Positions 22,366 to 33,270 of a stretch of DNA of 64,000 nucleotides are shown piece after piece. Numbering within the stretch: the first letter of the stretch is position 1; each line of letters begins with the position of its first letter. The stretch is from Loripinus fragilis (taxonomy: Eukaryota; Mollusca; Bivalvia; Lucinida; Lucinidae): NCBI GenBank assembly GCA_964019695.1, contig CAXHUL010000250.1, positions 806,001-870,000 on the forward strand. The letters run 5' to 3'. The notes beneath the pieces are model-generated. The model worked only from the letters and a program-made list of their open reading frames with translations. It had not been told where the DNA came from and searched no databases. The position numbers were made by a program, and so were the translations under genes.

Positions 22366-22559
22366 AAAGTCGAAACTTTTTGCAAGAATTTTATTTCCAG
22401 GAAAATGGTGTAAAGACATATTTGCCACATTAAAAAATTCACAATTTTGACATGATTCACCTTCATCAGTGAGCGACAATAGCGAGTTTGCCATTTCTAG
22501 AGAATTTATTTTTGCTCACAAAAATTTCCAAATTTACAGTAAGCAGAGTATACACATAA

Positions 22560-23663
22560 TGCAGAGGCTTTATGAAGAGTCTAAACATGAGGTTCATAAA
22601 GTGCTGTTTGCAGATGACCTGATGGTCAATGCAAAGTCCTGGAGGAAATTGCTGTTGAAGTTGAAACCTTGAAGCCTAGGCTGAAGAAAGCCCTATGTGT
22701 AAACAAGGGTAACGCAAAGAACCTGGCATCTGTTGGAAATATGAACCTGCTGTAGACATCTAGAAAAGAACCTTGCGCAGTAAGTCTTACAGAAACAGTA
22801 GAACTGCAATCTAATGTGGTGGCTGCTTTCATGGGTGTGTAAGAAATGCAGTGGTATCAAGGACTCACGGAGCCCAGACCTTATGTTGAGATGAATCTGA
22901 CCGATCAGGAAGAGTGGATTGGTTATGACAAGCTTGAAGTACTCCCAGAATTCTATTACCTCAGTGACATGCTCTCTGCTGGGAAAGCTGCAAGCTGGGT
23001 GTGGTCCCATGCTGCCTGTGAACATGGGGCAGGTTTCGCCACCAACTCCCTCTTCTCACCAACCACCATCTGCCTCTGTTGACCCAAGGATGGGTGTATT
23101 CAACAAGTGAGGAGTGAGATGTAGCAGGAATCAGAGACATGGGTCATAACAGAAACATTGAGCCACCCAAGACGTTTCCCTGGACCTGTAACATCAACAT
23201 GAAGGGCCATGTTAGCTTTGACTCCCATCTCACAAAGCTCTTCAACCAGTATAATGATATGATACTCCTCACTTGGAAGACTTGGGCGACTTAGAAACAT
23301 ACAGGCCTCCACGAGACGAAACCCGTCTTCAGGATTTCTGACAATGCGAGACTCAAACCTTAGCTACAGAGACTAAATAGAAAATTGGAATTTCTGGTAT
23401 AGCCAGTTGAGATATACTTTCCAAAAAAGGGAATAATAATTATTCTGATGCTGATTATTCTGCTCGGATGCACAGGCTGGTCAGCCCCTTTGTTGTTCAC
23501 CAACCATAAAGAAAGGTTCTCACTTCACAAGGACCATACATAGGAGCACAGACTGTGCCACTAATGTATGCATGCTTGTCAGAGGTGGGTGGGCAGAGAA
23601 ATCAAGCAGACAATAGAAACTGTTGGGAATGAGGTTCGCAATGACAGAGCGAAGCTAGGTTAT
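22560..23663 (+). mobile_element. LINE reverse-transcriptase relic, unit 1
   Basis: Non-LTR retrotransposon fragment. FADDLMV at 22607-22627 is the catalytic palm motif. Downstream come a CxxC-type remnant and DKLEVLPEFYYLSDMLSAG (about 22928-22984), then C-terminal sequence and a 3' part (MHACQRWVGREIKQTIE at 23568). Stops and frameshifts occur throughout, and upstream endonuclease and most of the RT are missing, so it is dead. A GGGCC foldback (23302-23536) interrupts it and SINE-B follows. The LINE clade is not assignable by eye. Confidence 0.75.
23302..23536. mobile_element. GGGCC foldback (F3), unit 1
   Basis: GGCCTCCACGAGACGAAACC through TCTGACAATGCGAGACTC to GGTTCTCACTTCAC/AAGGACCA, flanked by TA on both sides. 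The diverged LINE at 47.56 kb lacks it (AACATATGGTGC), which is an empty site consistent with TA targeting. Confidence 0.75.
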
Positions 23664-23984
23664 TTTTTGTTTGTTTTCTTGCTTTATGTCCCAGTCAACA
23701 GCTACGGTCATGGGGGGACGGTCAGTTCACCTAACACACTTTTTCCTGGGCAAGTTTGAACAAGCAGTTAACCAGTAATTTGTGCACATACTTTCGCTTG
23801 TGACCGACAAAAATCCTTCTTGAATGAATCAGCAGAAGGCAGGAGTATGACCATAGAAATTATTTCATGGTCAATCTCCATGAAAATATTGGACCGGGCC
23901 TGGATTGAACTCGGGACCCCTGGATCTCCAGTCAGATGTGCATCTTTAGTCAGAAATGTTACCGACTGCGCTGCGCTGCCCGGT
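23664..23984 (-). mobile_element. SINE-B with 13-bp target duplication
   Basis: Minus strand: head CCGGGCAGCGCAGCGCAGTC (A-box-like GCGCAGTCGGTAA), B-box-like GAGTTCAATCC, body, and tail TTGACTGGGACATAAAGCAA. Flanks GAAGCTAGGTTAT (23651-23663) and AAAGCTAAGTTAT (23985-23997) match at 11 of 13 positions. The diverged unit at 47.69 kb lacks the SINE. Confidence 0.85.
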
Positions 23985-24222
23985 AAAGCTAAGTTATGAA
24001 TTCAACAGACCCTACAAACCAGAGAATAAAAGTCAGTCAGTCAGTTCTGCAGGACTCTTGGGAGAGGATAGAATCTGGCGGGCCTTTTTTTAAGATTTAA
24101 TTAAGTGATCCCATATAAAGGATCTGTGGGGTAAATAATCCCATGGCAGTATTTTAAGAAAGGCTAGACAACCAAATAAAATTTGGTCCCATTATCATTC
24201 ATAGCCAAACTATCCCACTTTG

Positions 24223-24311
24223 TTTGATTTGATTCTTTACGTCCCTTCAACAATCTTTCAGTTATGTAGGGATGGGTCTTCCTGGGTTGAACCAGTACTA
24301 AGCTAGGATTA
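24223..24311 (-). mobile_element. 5'-truncated SINE-A with perfect duplication
   Basis: Only the tail half is present (TTTGATTTGATTCTTTACGT to AGTACTAAGCTAGGATTA). TATCCCACTTTG is duplicated exactly on both sides (24211-24222, 24312-24323). This is a genuine truncated insertion by LINE-type target-primed reverse transcription. It is inherited by the later units. Confidence 0.85.
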
Positions 24312-24323
24312 TATCCCACTTTG

Positions 24324-24718
24324 TATCTAAGACTGCAGCAATACAGCTACAACCTTATTGTTTTAGAATACACTTGCCAAATTCAAGTCAAAAATGTAAA
24401 TGAGTTGAGTGAATAAGAAGACAAGCAGAATCAAGAGCCAGACGTATCCTTACAATCCAGCAAGAGATTTATCCTGGCAAACTCCACAATCACCAAGACA
24501 AATCAATGACCCTGCTTTATCTGGATGACTGAAATCAGTCTAAAAAATGATCTTACCAATCTAGAAAAAAAATCCTAAATTTGTTAAGCTGCAGCTGTTT
24601 TTTTGTAGTCCTTAAACAAATGGGAAGTTTTCCTCAGAATGAGACAAAATTCAGTTTGTCATATGTTTGTTCTAAAAATACTGCCACAGGATTATCTACC
24701 TGAGAGATCCTTCATACT
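24324..24718. repeat. Array spacer block e
   Basis: Shared with about 28942-29340, 35092-35480 and 39690-40087, and in diverged form with about 48070-48680. It contains TAAGAAGACAAGCAGAATCA and AGACGTATCCTTACAATCCA. No frame is conserved. It may be LINE 3'-untranslated sequence or old unique DNA. Confidence 0.6.
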
Positions 24719-25031
24719 GTTTGTTTTGTTGCTTTACGTCCCAGTCAACAGCTATGGTCATGGGGGGACGGTCAGTTCACCTAACCACACTTTTTCCTGG
24801 GCAAGCTTGAAAAAGTGGTTAACCAGTAATTCGTGCCGAAATTTTGCTTGTAACTGACAACACCTCCTAAATGCTTCAGCAGAAGGGAGGAGAATGACCA
24901 TAGAAATTATTTCATGGTCAATCTTCACAAAAGTATGGGAACAGGCCGGGATCCAACTTGGGATCCCTGGTTCTTCAGTCAGATGTGCATCAGTAGTCAG
25001 ACAAGTTACTGACTGCGCTACCCTGCCCGGT
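24719..25031 (-). mobile_element. SINE-B, second position, unit 1
   Basis: TTTGTTTTGTTGCTTTACGT to CGCTACCCTGCCCGG. On minus the head reads GCAGGGTAGCGCAGTCGGTA. No clean target duplication was seen. The diverged unit near 48.68 kb lacks it. Confidence 0.85.
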
Positions 25032-26025
25032 TAGTGGTTTTTTAGGCCTGCTGGATTTCTTCTTCCCATCCACTTCTAGATGCACGGTATGTTTACAAAC
25101 CACCTAAATCCAAATTATGCAGAGTATCACATCTATATCCAGATTGCCAAGCTTTGTGAGATGTCAGCCTTAGCAAGCTTTACTCTTCATGTTGATGTTA
25201 CAGATCCAGGGGATCATGGCAGTTAGTATGCCACAAGCCATTCAAGGTTTCTGTTGTCATTACCCAGGTCTCTGATTCATGCTTCATCTGGCTCCTCACA
25301 CTTGTTGAGTACACCCGACCTTAGTTCAACAGAGGCAAATAGTGGTTGGTGAGTAGAGGCAGTTGTTGGCCAGACTTGCCCCAGCGTACACCAGCAACAT
25401 GTGACTACAGCCAGCACACAGCTGCACCCAGTAAGAGCATTTCACCGAGGTATCGGAACTCTTGTAGGTCTTCAAGCTTGCTGTCACCATACAACTCCTC
25501 CCTCATCAGTCTACCTTCAATCAGCTGTGCATTGATGAGGCATCCAACTCACCTAAACTTGGGGTCTGGGTTTAGTGAGCCATTGATACCACTACATTTC
25601 TTGCTCACCCATGCAAGCAGCCACCACAGAAGATTGCACTTCTATCAGTTTCTGCAAGACAGACAGCACAGAGGTCCTTTACAAACATCTTCAATAGGCC
25701 CACAATCCCTGCAGATGCTTGAATTTTTGTATTTCACATGTTCATATGTAGGAATTTCTTCTAAACCTCGACTTCCATGACTCCCACCTTCAATAGCAGT
25801 TCCCCCATGGACTAGGCAATGTCCATCAGGTCTTCTGCATATAGCAGCTCTTATAGTCCACCAGTTCAAAACCCTCTTGATAGAACCTCTAGCAGGATGA
25901 TAGAGAGAAGTGGACTTAGAACAAAGCCCGGATGGACACCAAGTCCCTTACCAAACTCCTCTCTATACCCAACTGCAACTTTTACCAGGTCCACCACCAT
26001 TAATGAGCTGAGACACAAAAAATAC
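25032..26025 (-). mobile_element. LINE reverse-transcriptase relic on minus, unit 1
   Basis: Read from 26025 leftwards: GVHPGFVLSPLLSIILLEV (RT palm block, about 25966-25900), a decayed AEDLM catalytic box near 25840, a CAVCLAETDRSAIFC zinc-finger-like stretch near 25690-25640, and a C-terminal block. Multiple stops. It faces the plus-strand relic tail to tail across the SINE-bearing spacer. Confidence 0.75.
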
Positions 26026-26026
26026 A

Positions 26027-26264
26027 CATGCATGGATCCAAGAATTTTTGCCATTTAGGGCAAGTCCAATTGCCAGAAAACAGCTCTAATGTTTTTTTTG
26101 TTGTTGTTTTTAGGCCTTAACTTACTTTATAATTTTACAAAGGGTGTCCAATGGTTATTTCAAAGAAAACTATAATTTTCCAAAGTGTCAAACAGGGTCC
26201 AACATTTTCCGCGCGGGGGTGTGTTTCTATAGAAACCGCCTATCCCCCTCTGAATTCATGCATG
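26027..26264. mobile_element. G-rich foldback with CATGCATGGATCCA ends
   Basis: Left CATGCATGGATCCAAGAAT, right CTGAATTCATGCATG, and an interior of GTCCAACATTTTCC and TTTCTATAGAAACCGCC. Copies at 32248-32515 and 41382-41644 have long G runs. No frame is conserved. Confidence 0.7.
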
Positions 26265-26269
26265 ATATA

Positions 26270-26455
26270 CAAGTTGGTGTTTGCACCCATTGAAGACTTA
26301 GATTAGACTGCATCTCTGCAGTCTGATCAGAGTCTTTGATGGGTGCTCTATATTAAGGCAAGGTTTTAAAGTTTCTTCAAGGTAAAAACTAAGACTGATC
26401 AGACTGTGCTGATGGATTTGAATATTTGCTGGGTGCACATGCCAACTTGTACCCG
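26270..26455. repeat. Foldback with ACAAGTTGG arms
   Basis: ACAAGTTGGTGTTTGCACCC faces GGGTGCACATGCCAACTTGT. CATCTCTGCAGTCTGATCAG in the centre belongs to the hairpin family. Repeated at about 32518-32715 and 41648-41815. Confidence 0.75.
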
Positions 26456-26465
26456 GCTCATTCAT

Positions 26466-27038
26466 ATACATATTATGGCTAGTTGTATTAACAACATATT
26501 TACCTTATAAACAGACCATCTGTGACAAAATGAGACAATTACAAGAAGTATTAGTTGACTCTCAATAACTAAAATATTAATGATTCAATTAACCTGTTGA
26601 AGTATTGGAATGCTTTAGATTTCAAACATGTTCTTCTTTGAAAAGAATATTTTGTGTCTTTAAAACAATCTAAGTAAGATAGCTTTTAAAGTAGCAGCAA
26701 CATATCTTTGATAGAAAAGAATCCAATATTTGGTAAGGCATTGTTCACAAACCAATTGCTTTAGCCTTTAGCTCTTTAACTGCTAGTTTCATCTGCTGAT
26801 GAGCATCCCAAACAGTTTAGACCAAGATCAGGTTAGACCAAATTAGACACATGTCTGGCCTGATCTGTATCCAAACTGTTTGACACTGATCCTATTCCTT
26901 TATTTATTTGATAAAAAAATGTTGCTATCAAAAATGAGAAAAACCTGAAAATTCAACAACATGTAGTGTTAAATAACTGGTTATAATTGATAAAATCTAG
27001 TTACCAAGAGTCAAATGTATTGTCAAAGCTGCAGCATG
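26466..27038. repeat. Array spacer block g with hairpin
   Basis: Shared with about 32720-33270 and 41820-42254. A foldback at 26806-26886 pairs AAACAGTTTAGACCAAGATC with GCCTGATCTGTATCCAAACT. No gene. Confidence 0.6.
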
Positions 27039-27913
27039 TTTGTGTTGATCCTTTATGTCCAAGTCAACAATTTTTCAGTTATGTCAGGACAATTTCCTGT
27101 ATTCCTGGGTTGAACCAGTACTTAGCAGAGGATAATGTGCCATGTTCAAGGACTAAACACACAGTTGAAACCTTGAAGCCTATGCTGCAGAAGAAAGCCC
27201 TATGTGTAAACAAGGGTAACACAAAGAACCTGGCATCTGTTGGAAATATGAACCTGCTGTAGATATCTGGAAAAGACCCATGCACAGTAAGTCTTACAGA
27301 AACGGATAGAACTGCAATCTAATGTGGTGGCAGTTTTCATGGGTGTGTAAGAAATGCAGTGGTATCAAGGACTCACTGAGCCCAGATCTTTTGTTGAGAT
27401 GAATCTGACCAATCAGGAAGAGTGGATTGGTTATGACAAGCTTGAAGTCCTCCCAGAATTCTATTACCTCAATGGGTGTTTTTTGTTTGTTTGATTTGAT
27501 TCTTTACGTCCCATCAACAGTCTTTCTGCTATAAAGTGACTGGTCTTCCTGGGTTGAAGCAGTACTAAGCTAGGATTAATGATCTTGCTCAAGGACACAA
27601 CGCAGTGACGACGGTGAGGCTCAAACCTGCGGCCCTTTGGTCTCGAGTCAAGCACTCTACCACTGAGCCACTGCGCTCCCTCAAGGAAGGGTGTATTCAA
27701 CAGGTGTGAGGAGTGAGATGTAGCAGGAATCAGAGACATGGGTCATAACAGAAACATTGAGCCACCCAAGACATAATAACTGTCATGATTCCCTGAACCT
27801 GTAACATCAACATGAAGAGCAATGTTAGCTTTGACTCCCGTCTCACAAAGCTCTTCAACCAGTATAATGATATGATACTCCTCACTTGGAAAACTTGGGC
27901 GACTTAGAAACAT
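27039..27913 (+). mobile_element. SINE-A fragment fused to LINE relic, unit 2
   Basis: 27039-27165 is a SINE-A tail and body ending AAGGACTAAACACACAG. It continues directly into LINE sequence TTGAAACCTTGAAGCCTATG. The same fusion occurs at 33400, so it was duplicated. The LINE relic runs to 27913 and is interrupted by SINE-A at 27478-27682. Confidence 0.75.
27478..27682 (-). mobile_element. SINE-A inserted in LINE relic
   Basis: Full head-to-tail SINE-A (head GGGAGCGCAGTGGCTCAGTG on minus) replaces about 180 bp of the LINE between CTATTACCTCAATGG and AAGGAAGGGTGTATTCAAC. Unit 1 and unit 3 keep the uninterrupted LINE, so this insertion or deletion is private to unit 2. Confidence 0.85.
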
Positions 27914-27914
27914 A

Positions 27915-28141
27915 CAGGCCTCCATGAGACAAAACCCGTCTTCAGGATTTCCGATAATGCGAGACTCAAACCTTAACTACAGAGACTAAATAGAAAATTG
28001 GAATTTCTCGTATAGCCAGTTGAGATATACTTTCCACAAAAGGGAATAATAAAGGTGCTAATCATTCTGCTCGGATGCACAGGCTGGTCAGCCCCTTTGT
28101 TGTTCACCAACCATAAAGACAGGTTCTCAGTTCAAGGACCA
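27915..28141. mobile_element. GGGCC foldback (F3), unit 2
   Basis: Orthologous position to 23302, with TA flanks; ends CAGGCCTCCATGAGAC and CAAGGACCA. Confidence 0.75.
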
Positions 28142-28269
28142 TACATAGGAGCATAGACTGTGCCACTTATGTATGCATGCTTGTCAGAGGTGGGTGGGCA
28201 GAAGAAATCAAGCAGACAATAGAAACTGTTGGAGATGTGGTTCGCAATGACAGAGTGAAGCTAGGTTAT

Positions 28270-28589
28270 GTTTTGTTTGTTTTCTTGCTTTATGTCCCAG
28301 TCAACAGCTACGGTCATGGGAGACGGTCAGTTCATCTAACACACTTTTTCCTGGGCAAGTTTGAACAAGCAGTTAACCAGTAATTTGTGCATATACTTTT
28401 GCTTGTGACCGACAACAATCCTTCTTGAATGAATCAGCAGAAGGCAGGAGTATGACCATAGAAATCATATCATGATCAATCTCCATGAAAATATTGAATT
28501 AAGCCAGGATTGAACTTGGGACCCCTGGATCTGCAGTCAAGTGTGCATCTGTAGTCAGAAATGTTACCGATTGCGCTGCGCTGCCTTTT
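28270..28589 (-). mobile_element. SINE-B, first position, unit 2
   Basis: Same insertion as 23664, with the same GAAGCTAGGTTAT / AAAGCTAAGTTAT flanks. The head end is mutated (GCGCTGCCTTTTA). Confidence 0.85.
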
Positions 28590-28840
28590 AAAGCTAAGTT
28601 ATGAATTCAACAGACCCTACAAACCAGAGAATAAAAGTCAGTCAGTCCTGCATGACCCTTGGGAGAGGATAGAATCTGGCCAGTATAAACAGATAGGCCA
28701 TTTTAATTGAAGTTTTAATTAAGTGTTCCCATATAAAGGATCTGTGGGGTAAATAATCCCATGGCATTATTTTAAGAAAGGCTAGACAACCAAACTAAAT
28801 TTGGTCCCATTATCATTCATAGCCAAACTATCCCACTTTG

Positions 28841-28929
28841 TTCTATTTGATTCTTTACTTCCCATCAACAATCTTTCAGTTATGTAGGGATGGGTCTTCC
28901 TGGGTTGAACCAGTACTAAGCTAGGATTA
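28841..28929 (-). mobile_element. 5'-truncated SINE-A, unit 2
   Basis: Same truncated insertion as 24223, with TATCCCACTTTG on both sides. Confidence 0.85.
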
Positions 28930-29340
28930 TATCCCACTTTGTATCTAGGACTGCAGAAATACAGATACAACCTTGTTGTTTTAGAATACACTTGCCAAAT
29001 TCAAGTCAAAAATGTAAATGAGTTGAGTGAATAAGAAGACAAGCAGAATCAAGAGCCAGACGTATCCTTACAATCCAGCAAGAGATTTATCCTGGCAAAC
29101 TCCACAATCACCAAGACAAATCAATGAGCCTGCTTTATCTGGATGACTGAAATTAGTCTAAAAAAATGATCTTACCAATCTAGAAAAAAATTCTAAATTT
29201 GTTAAGCTGCATGCAGCTGTTTTATTGTAGTCCTTAAACAAATAGGAAGTTTTCCGCAGAAGGAGACAAAATTCAGTTTGTCATATGATCTTTCTTAAAA
29301 TACTGCCACAGGATTATCTACCTGCGAGATCCTTCATACT

Positions 29341-29644
29341 GTTTGTTTTGTTGCTTTACATCCCAGTCAACAGCTATGGTCATGGGGGGACGGTCAGTTC
29401 ACCTCACCACACTTTTTCCTGGGCAAGCTTGAACAAGTGGTTAACCAGTAATTCGTGCACATAATTTTGCTTGTAACTGACAACAACACTTCTTAAATGG
29501 GAGGAGAATGACCATAGAAATTATTTCATGATCAATCTCCACAAAAGTATGCGAACAGGCCGGGATCCAACTCGGGTTCCCTGGTTCTTCAGTCAGATGT
29601 GCATCAGTAGTCAGACAAGTTACCGACTGCGCTACCCTCCCTGG
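29341..29644 (-). mobile_element. SINE-B, second position, unit 2
   Basis: Matches 24719-25031 but lacks about 13 bp after CAACACTTCTTAAATG, a deletion shared with unit 3 (35481), not with unit 1 or 40088. Confidence 0.85.
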
Positions 29645-30395
29645 TCAGTGGTTTATTTGGCCTGCTGGATTTCTTCTTCCCATCCACTTCTAGATGCACT
29701 GTATGTTTACAAACCACCTAAATCCAAATTATGCAGAGTATCACATCTATATCCAGATTGCCAAGCTTTGCATGATGTCAGCCTAAGCAAACTTTGCTCT
29801 TCATGTTGATGTAACAGATCCAGGGGATCCTGGCAGTTAGTTTGCCACAAGCCGTTTAAGGTTTCTGTTGTCATTACTCATGTCTCTGATTCATGCTTCA
29901 TCTGGCTTCTTTCACTTGTTGAGTACACCCAACCTTGGTTCAACAGAGGCAAATGGTGATTGGTGAGAAGAGGCAGTTGTTAGCCAGACTTGCCCCCTGC
30001 ACACCAGCAACATGTGACTACAGCCAGCACACAGCTGCATCCAGTAAGAGCATTTCACCGAGGTAGCAGAACTCTAGAAGGTCTTCAAGCTTGCTGTCTC
30101 CATACAACTCCTCCCTCATCAGTCTACCTTCAATCAGCTGTGCATTGATGAGGCATCCGATTCACCTAAACTTGGGGTCTGGGCTTAGTGAGCAATTGAT
30201 ACCACTGCATTTCTTGCTCACCCATGCAAGCAGCCACCACAGAAGATTGCACAGAAGATTGCACTTCTATCAGTTTCTGCAAGACAGACGTCCTTTCCAA
30301 ACATCTTCAACAGGCCCAGAATCACTACAGATGCTTGAATTTTTGTATTTCACATGTTCATATGTAGGAATTTCTTCTAAACCTTGACTTCCATG
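29645..30395 (-). mobile_element. LINE relic on minus, unit 2, truncated
   Basis: Carries the C-terminal part and zinc-finger-like region of the minus relic, then stops abruptly at CCTTGACTTCCATG and joins SINE-A sequence. A private GAAGATTGCACA duplication (30240-30258) is shared with unit 3. Confidence 0.75.
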
Positions 30396-30606
30396 TCAAA
30401 GCTGCAGCATGTTTGTGTTGATCCTTTATGTCCAAGTCAACAATTTCTCAATTATGTCAGGATAATTTCCTGTATTCCTGGGTTGAACCAGTACTAAGCA
30501 GAGGATAAAGTGCCTTGTTCAAGAACTAAACACAATGCACCCATCAAGTCTCGAACCAGTCACCTTTGATCAAGTCACATACACTCTACCAGAGCCACTG
30601 TGCTCA
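30396..30606 (-). mobile_element. SINE-A, diverged subtype, unit 2
   Basis: CATGTTTGTGTTGATCCTTT to ACTCTACCAGAGCCACTGTG. The head is less tRNA-like than 22087. Copies at 36534 and 42255 sit in the same context. Confidence 0.75.
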
Positions 30607-32096
30607 TTTACAGCATGTTTATTATGAAGCATGTCAATAGAACATCTTTATCAAAAGTGCATGGGAGATCTACGCAAAACTTGTACACTTAAGTCAAAGT
30701 TAGGGGCATAAGAAATTGAAACCTGAATCCCTTAAGCCATTGTTTAACTAGAATAGCGCTTAAATTTATGCTAGGCATGTGATGTTTCAAAACCAAAATT
30801 CCTCTGCAGTCAATGCTGTGGTGTGCAAGGTGTTTTATTACCTACTCATTTAACAAGCACAACTTTTTAAACTTTGTATGTGTAAGTGAGCCCCCCTTGT
30901 TTTGGAATACAAATTTGTAAAGAGGATTCCTGCTCTCATGGACAAAAGATGTTTTTCTATAACATGCATATATACAATTTCATGTGGTTTCAACAAAAAG
31001 CACTGATGAAAATAAACTATTATTTAACCATTAGAGCCAATATTATGGTAAATGTTCTAAAATTTTGAACCCTAGTTGCCTGCCAACAAGGCATAGATAA
31101 ACAGTGTAGATCCTGATTAACAAAAGCAACAGAGAAGACCCTGATCAGACTGCTTCTTCAGAAGTATGATCAGTGTCTTCTCTGTTAATTTGCCAATCCG
31201 GATCTGCGCTTCTCCCAAAGCAGTCTGGTCAGGGTCTTCTCTGTTTGCTATTTAGCCAAAAAAATTTGAGAATTCCACTAACCAACATTTCATTTGCAAA
31301 TAGAAAAGGAAAAGTTTTTTTATGTTAAAAAAAAAAAACAAAAAAAAACATTTTAAGACCTCTTTAATGGCATAAAGAGCAATATTTTCTGTGCTTTTTA
31401 TGTTTGTACATTAACTAACTGCACACAAACTTGGCAAACTTCCATAGAGTTTTGGCCACTCTATGTGCAGTATGGTTAATTTTACATCTTAAACCACAGA
31501 AATCGATTACAGCTAGGCCAGGGGAGGGGCGCCAACCCTCAAAGGAACACAGAACTATAAAAGTAGGATAGAAGAAATATATTGCTTTTTAGAAGAGTTA
31601 GTGTTCCTTGCTTACCCACTCCTATCTCTAAATATAACTATCACTAAATATATACAGCAGGCATAAGTTAAGCATGTTTTTATAGATATGAGGAATGAAG
31701 TGTAATATTTTCTTTTATTTATATCCTTATATTTATTATGAAACTCATTTCAAAAGATATATCCATTTTCTAATGCAGATTTGTAAGCACGGAAGATCTG
31801 ACATGTTTAAGAGGTTCATAAAAGTACGAGTACTATTGATTCATGAGAACAAATTTGCCTAGCCCTTAAAGAATTTGACCATTTTGTATCAGCCTATACT
31901 ATTAATCCAGTAATATCAAAATAATCAATTTAGTAAAATAATTTTCCTATTCATTAAGTGCAGCCAAAACATAAATTGAAGCTTTTAAGATTGATGCGCA
32001 AACATATCCCAATATGGCTGCTAAATGGTAAAACCTTAAGTAGCTTATACTCCAAGGTCATACCAAAAACCAAACAACTCAATAAGGGACAATTTT
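30607..32096. repeat. 1.5-kb array spacer, copy 1
   Basis: Nearly identical to 36747-38137 and 42467-43951, down to non-coding details such as TATGTTTGTACATTAACTAA. It contains a hairpin (GAGAAGACCCTGATCAGACT facing AGTATGATCAGTGTCTTCTC, about 31132-31178). A 60-residue frame (MSPPCFGIQICKEDSCSHGQ) is conserved only because the DNA is, so no gene is inferred. Confidence 0.8.
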
Positions 32097-32247
32097 CAAG
32101 CACTCTACCACTGAGCTCCCAGAGAGAAGTGGACTTAGAACAAAGCCCTTATGAACACCTAGTCCCTTACCAAATCCTCTCTATATCCAACTGCAACTAT
32201 TACCAGCTTCATCACCATTAATGAGCAGAGACACAAAATATACTATG
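32097..32247 (-). mobile_element. Rearrangement junction: SINE head piece plus LINE 5' piece
   Basis: Spacer copy 1 ends at GGGACAATTTT, followed by TCAAGCACTCTACCACTGAG (SINE-A head) and then the RT part of the minus LINE (GAGAAGTGGACTTAGAACAA). In copy 3 the spacer instead continues into unrelated sequence at 43952. Confidence 0.7.
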
Positions 32248-32515
32248 CACGGATCCAGGAATTTTTGCCGAGGGGGGGGGGGGGGGGCAGGTCCAACTGC
32301 CAGAAAACAGCTCTGACGTTTTTTTTGCTTTTTTAGTCCTTAACTTATTTACAGTTTTACAGAGGGTGTCTAATGGTTATTTCAAAGAAAACTAATTTTC
32401 TAAGGTTTCAGAAGGGGGATGGGGGGGGTCCAACATTTTCCAGGGGGGGGGGGGAGGGGTCCAAATGCTAATTTCTATAGAAACCCCCTATTCCCCCCTC
32501 TGAATATGTGCATGA
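32248..32515. mobile_element. G-rich foldback, second copy
   Basis: GCACGGATCCAGGAATTTTT, then G runs at about 32272-32287 and 32420-32455, ending CCCCCCTCTGAATATGTGCA. Homopolymer lengths here are unreliable in most assemblies. Confidence 0.7.
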
Positions 32516-33270
32516 TATACAAGTTGGTGTTTGCACCCACTGAAGACTTAGATCAGACTGCATCTTTGCAGTCTGATCAGGGTCTTTGATTGGTGCTCTA
32601 CATTAAGGCTAGGGTTCAAAGTTTCTTCAAGGTAAAAACTAAGACTGATCAGACACTGGGATGTGCAGATGGATTTGAATATTTGCTATGTGAACATGCC
32701 AACTTGTATCCGGCTAATTCATATGCATACTACGGCTAGTTGTACTAACAACAGATTTACCTTATAAAAGCAGACCATCTGTGGCAAAATGAGATAATTA
32801 CAAGTATTAGTTGACTCTCAATAACTGGAATAATAATGATTCAATTAACCTGTTGAAGTATTGGAATGCTTTAGATTTCATATATTTTTCTTTTTTGCAA
32901 AGTATATTTTGTGTACTTAAAACAATCTAAGTAAGATAGCTTTTAAAGTAGTGATAGAAAAGAATCCAATATTTGGTAAGGCATCGTTCACAAACCAATT
33001 GCTTTTAGCTCTTTAACTGCTAGTTTCATCTGCTGATGAGCATCCCAAACAGTTTTGACCAAGATCAGGCCAGACAAAATTAGACACATGTCTGGCCTGA
33101 TCTGTATCCAAACTGTTTGACACTGATCCTATTCCTTTATTAATTTCATAAAAAAAATGTAGCTATCAAAAATGAGAAAAAAACCTGAGTATTCCACAGC
33201 ATGTAAAGTGTTAAATTACTGGTTATAATTGATAAAATCTAGTTATCAAGAGTCAAATGTAATGTCAAAG
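32516..33270. repeat. Array spacer block g, second copy
   Basis: Repeats 26265-27038 with small indels, including the ACAAGTTGG foldback and the AAACAGTTTTGACCAAGATC hairpin near 33045-33120. Confidence 0.7.

Noticed and set aside
25346..25780. 144-residue plus frame, also 30091-30387, 36230-36526 and 40842-41126
   Set aside because: Antisense shadow of the minus-strand LINE relic. It is conserved only because the segments are duplicated.
30886..31068. 60-residue frame conserved in three spacers (also 37028 and 42676)
   Set aside because: The third copy has a changed reading frame, and identity is no higher than in the surrounding non-coding DNA.
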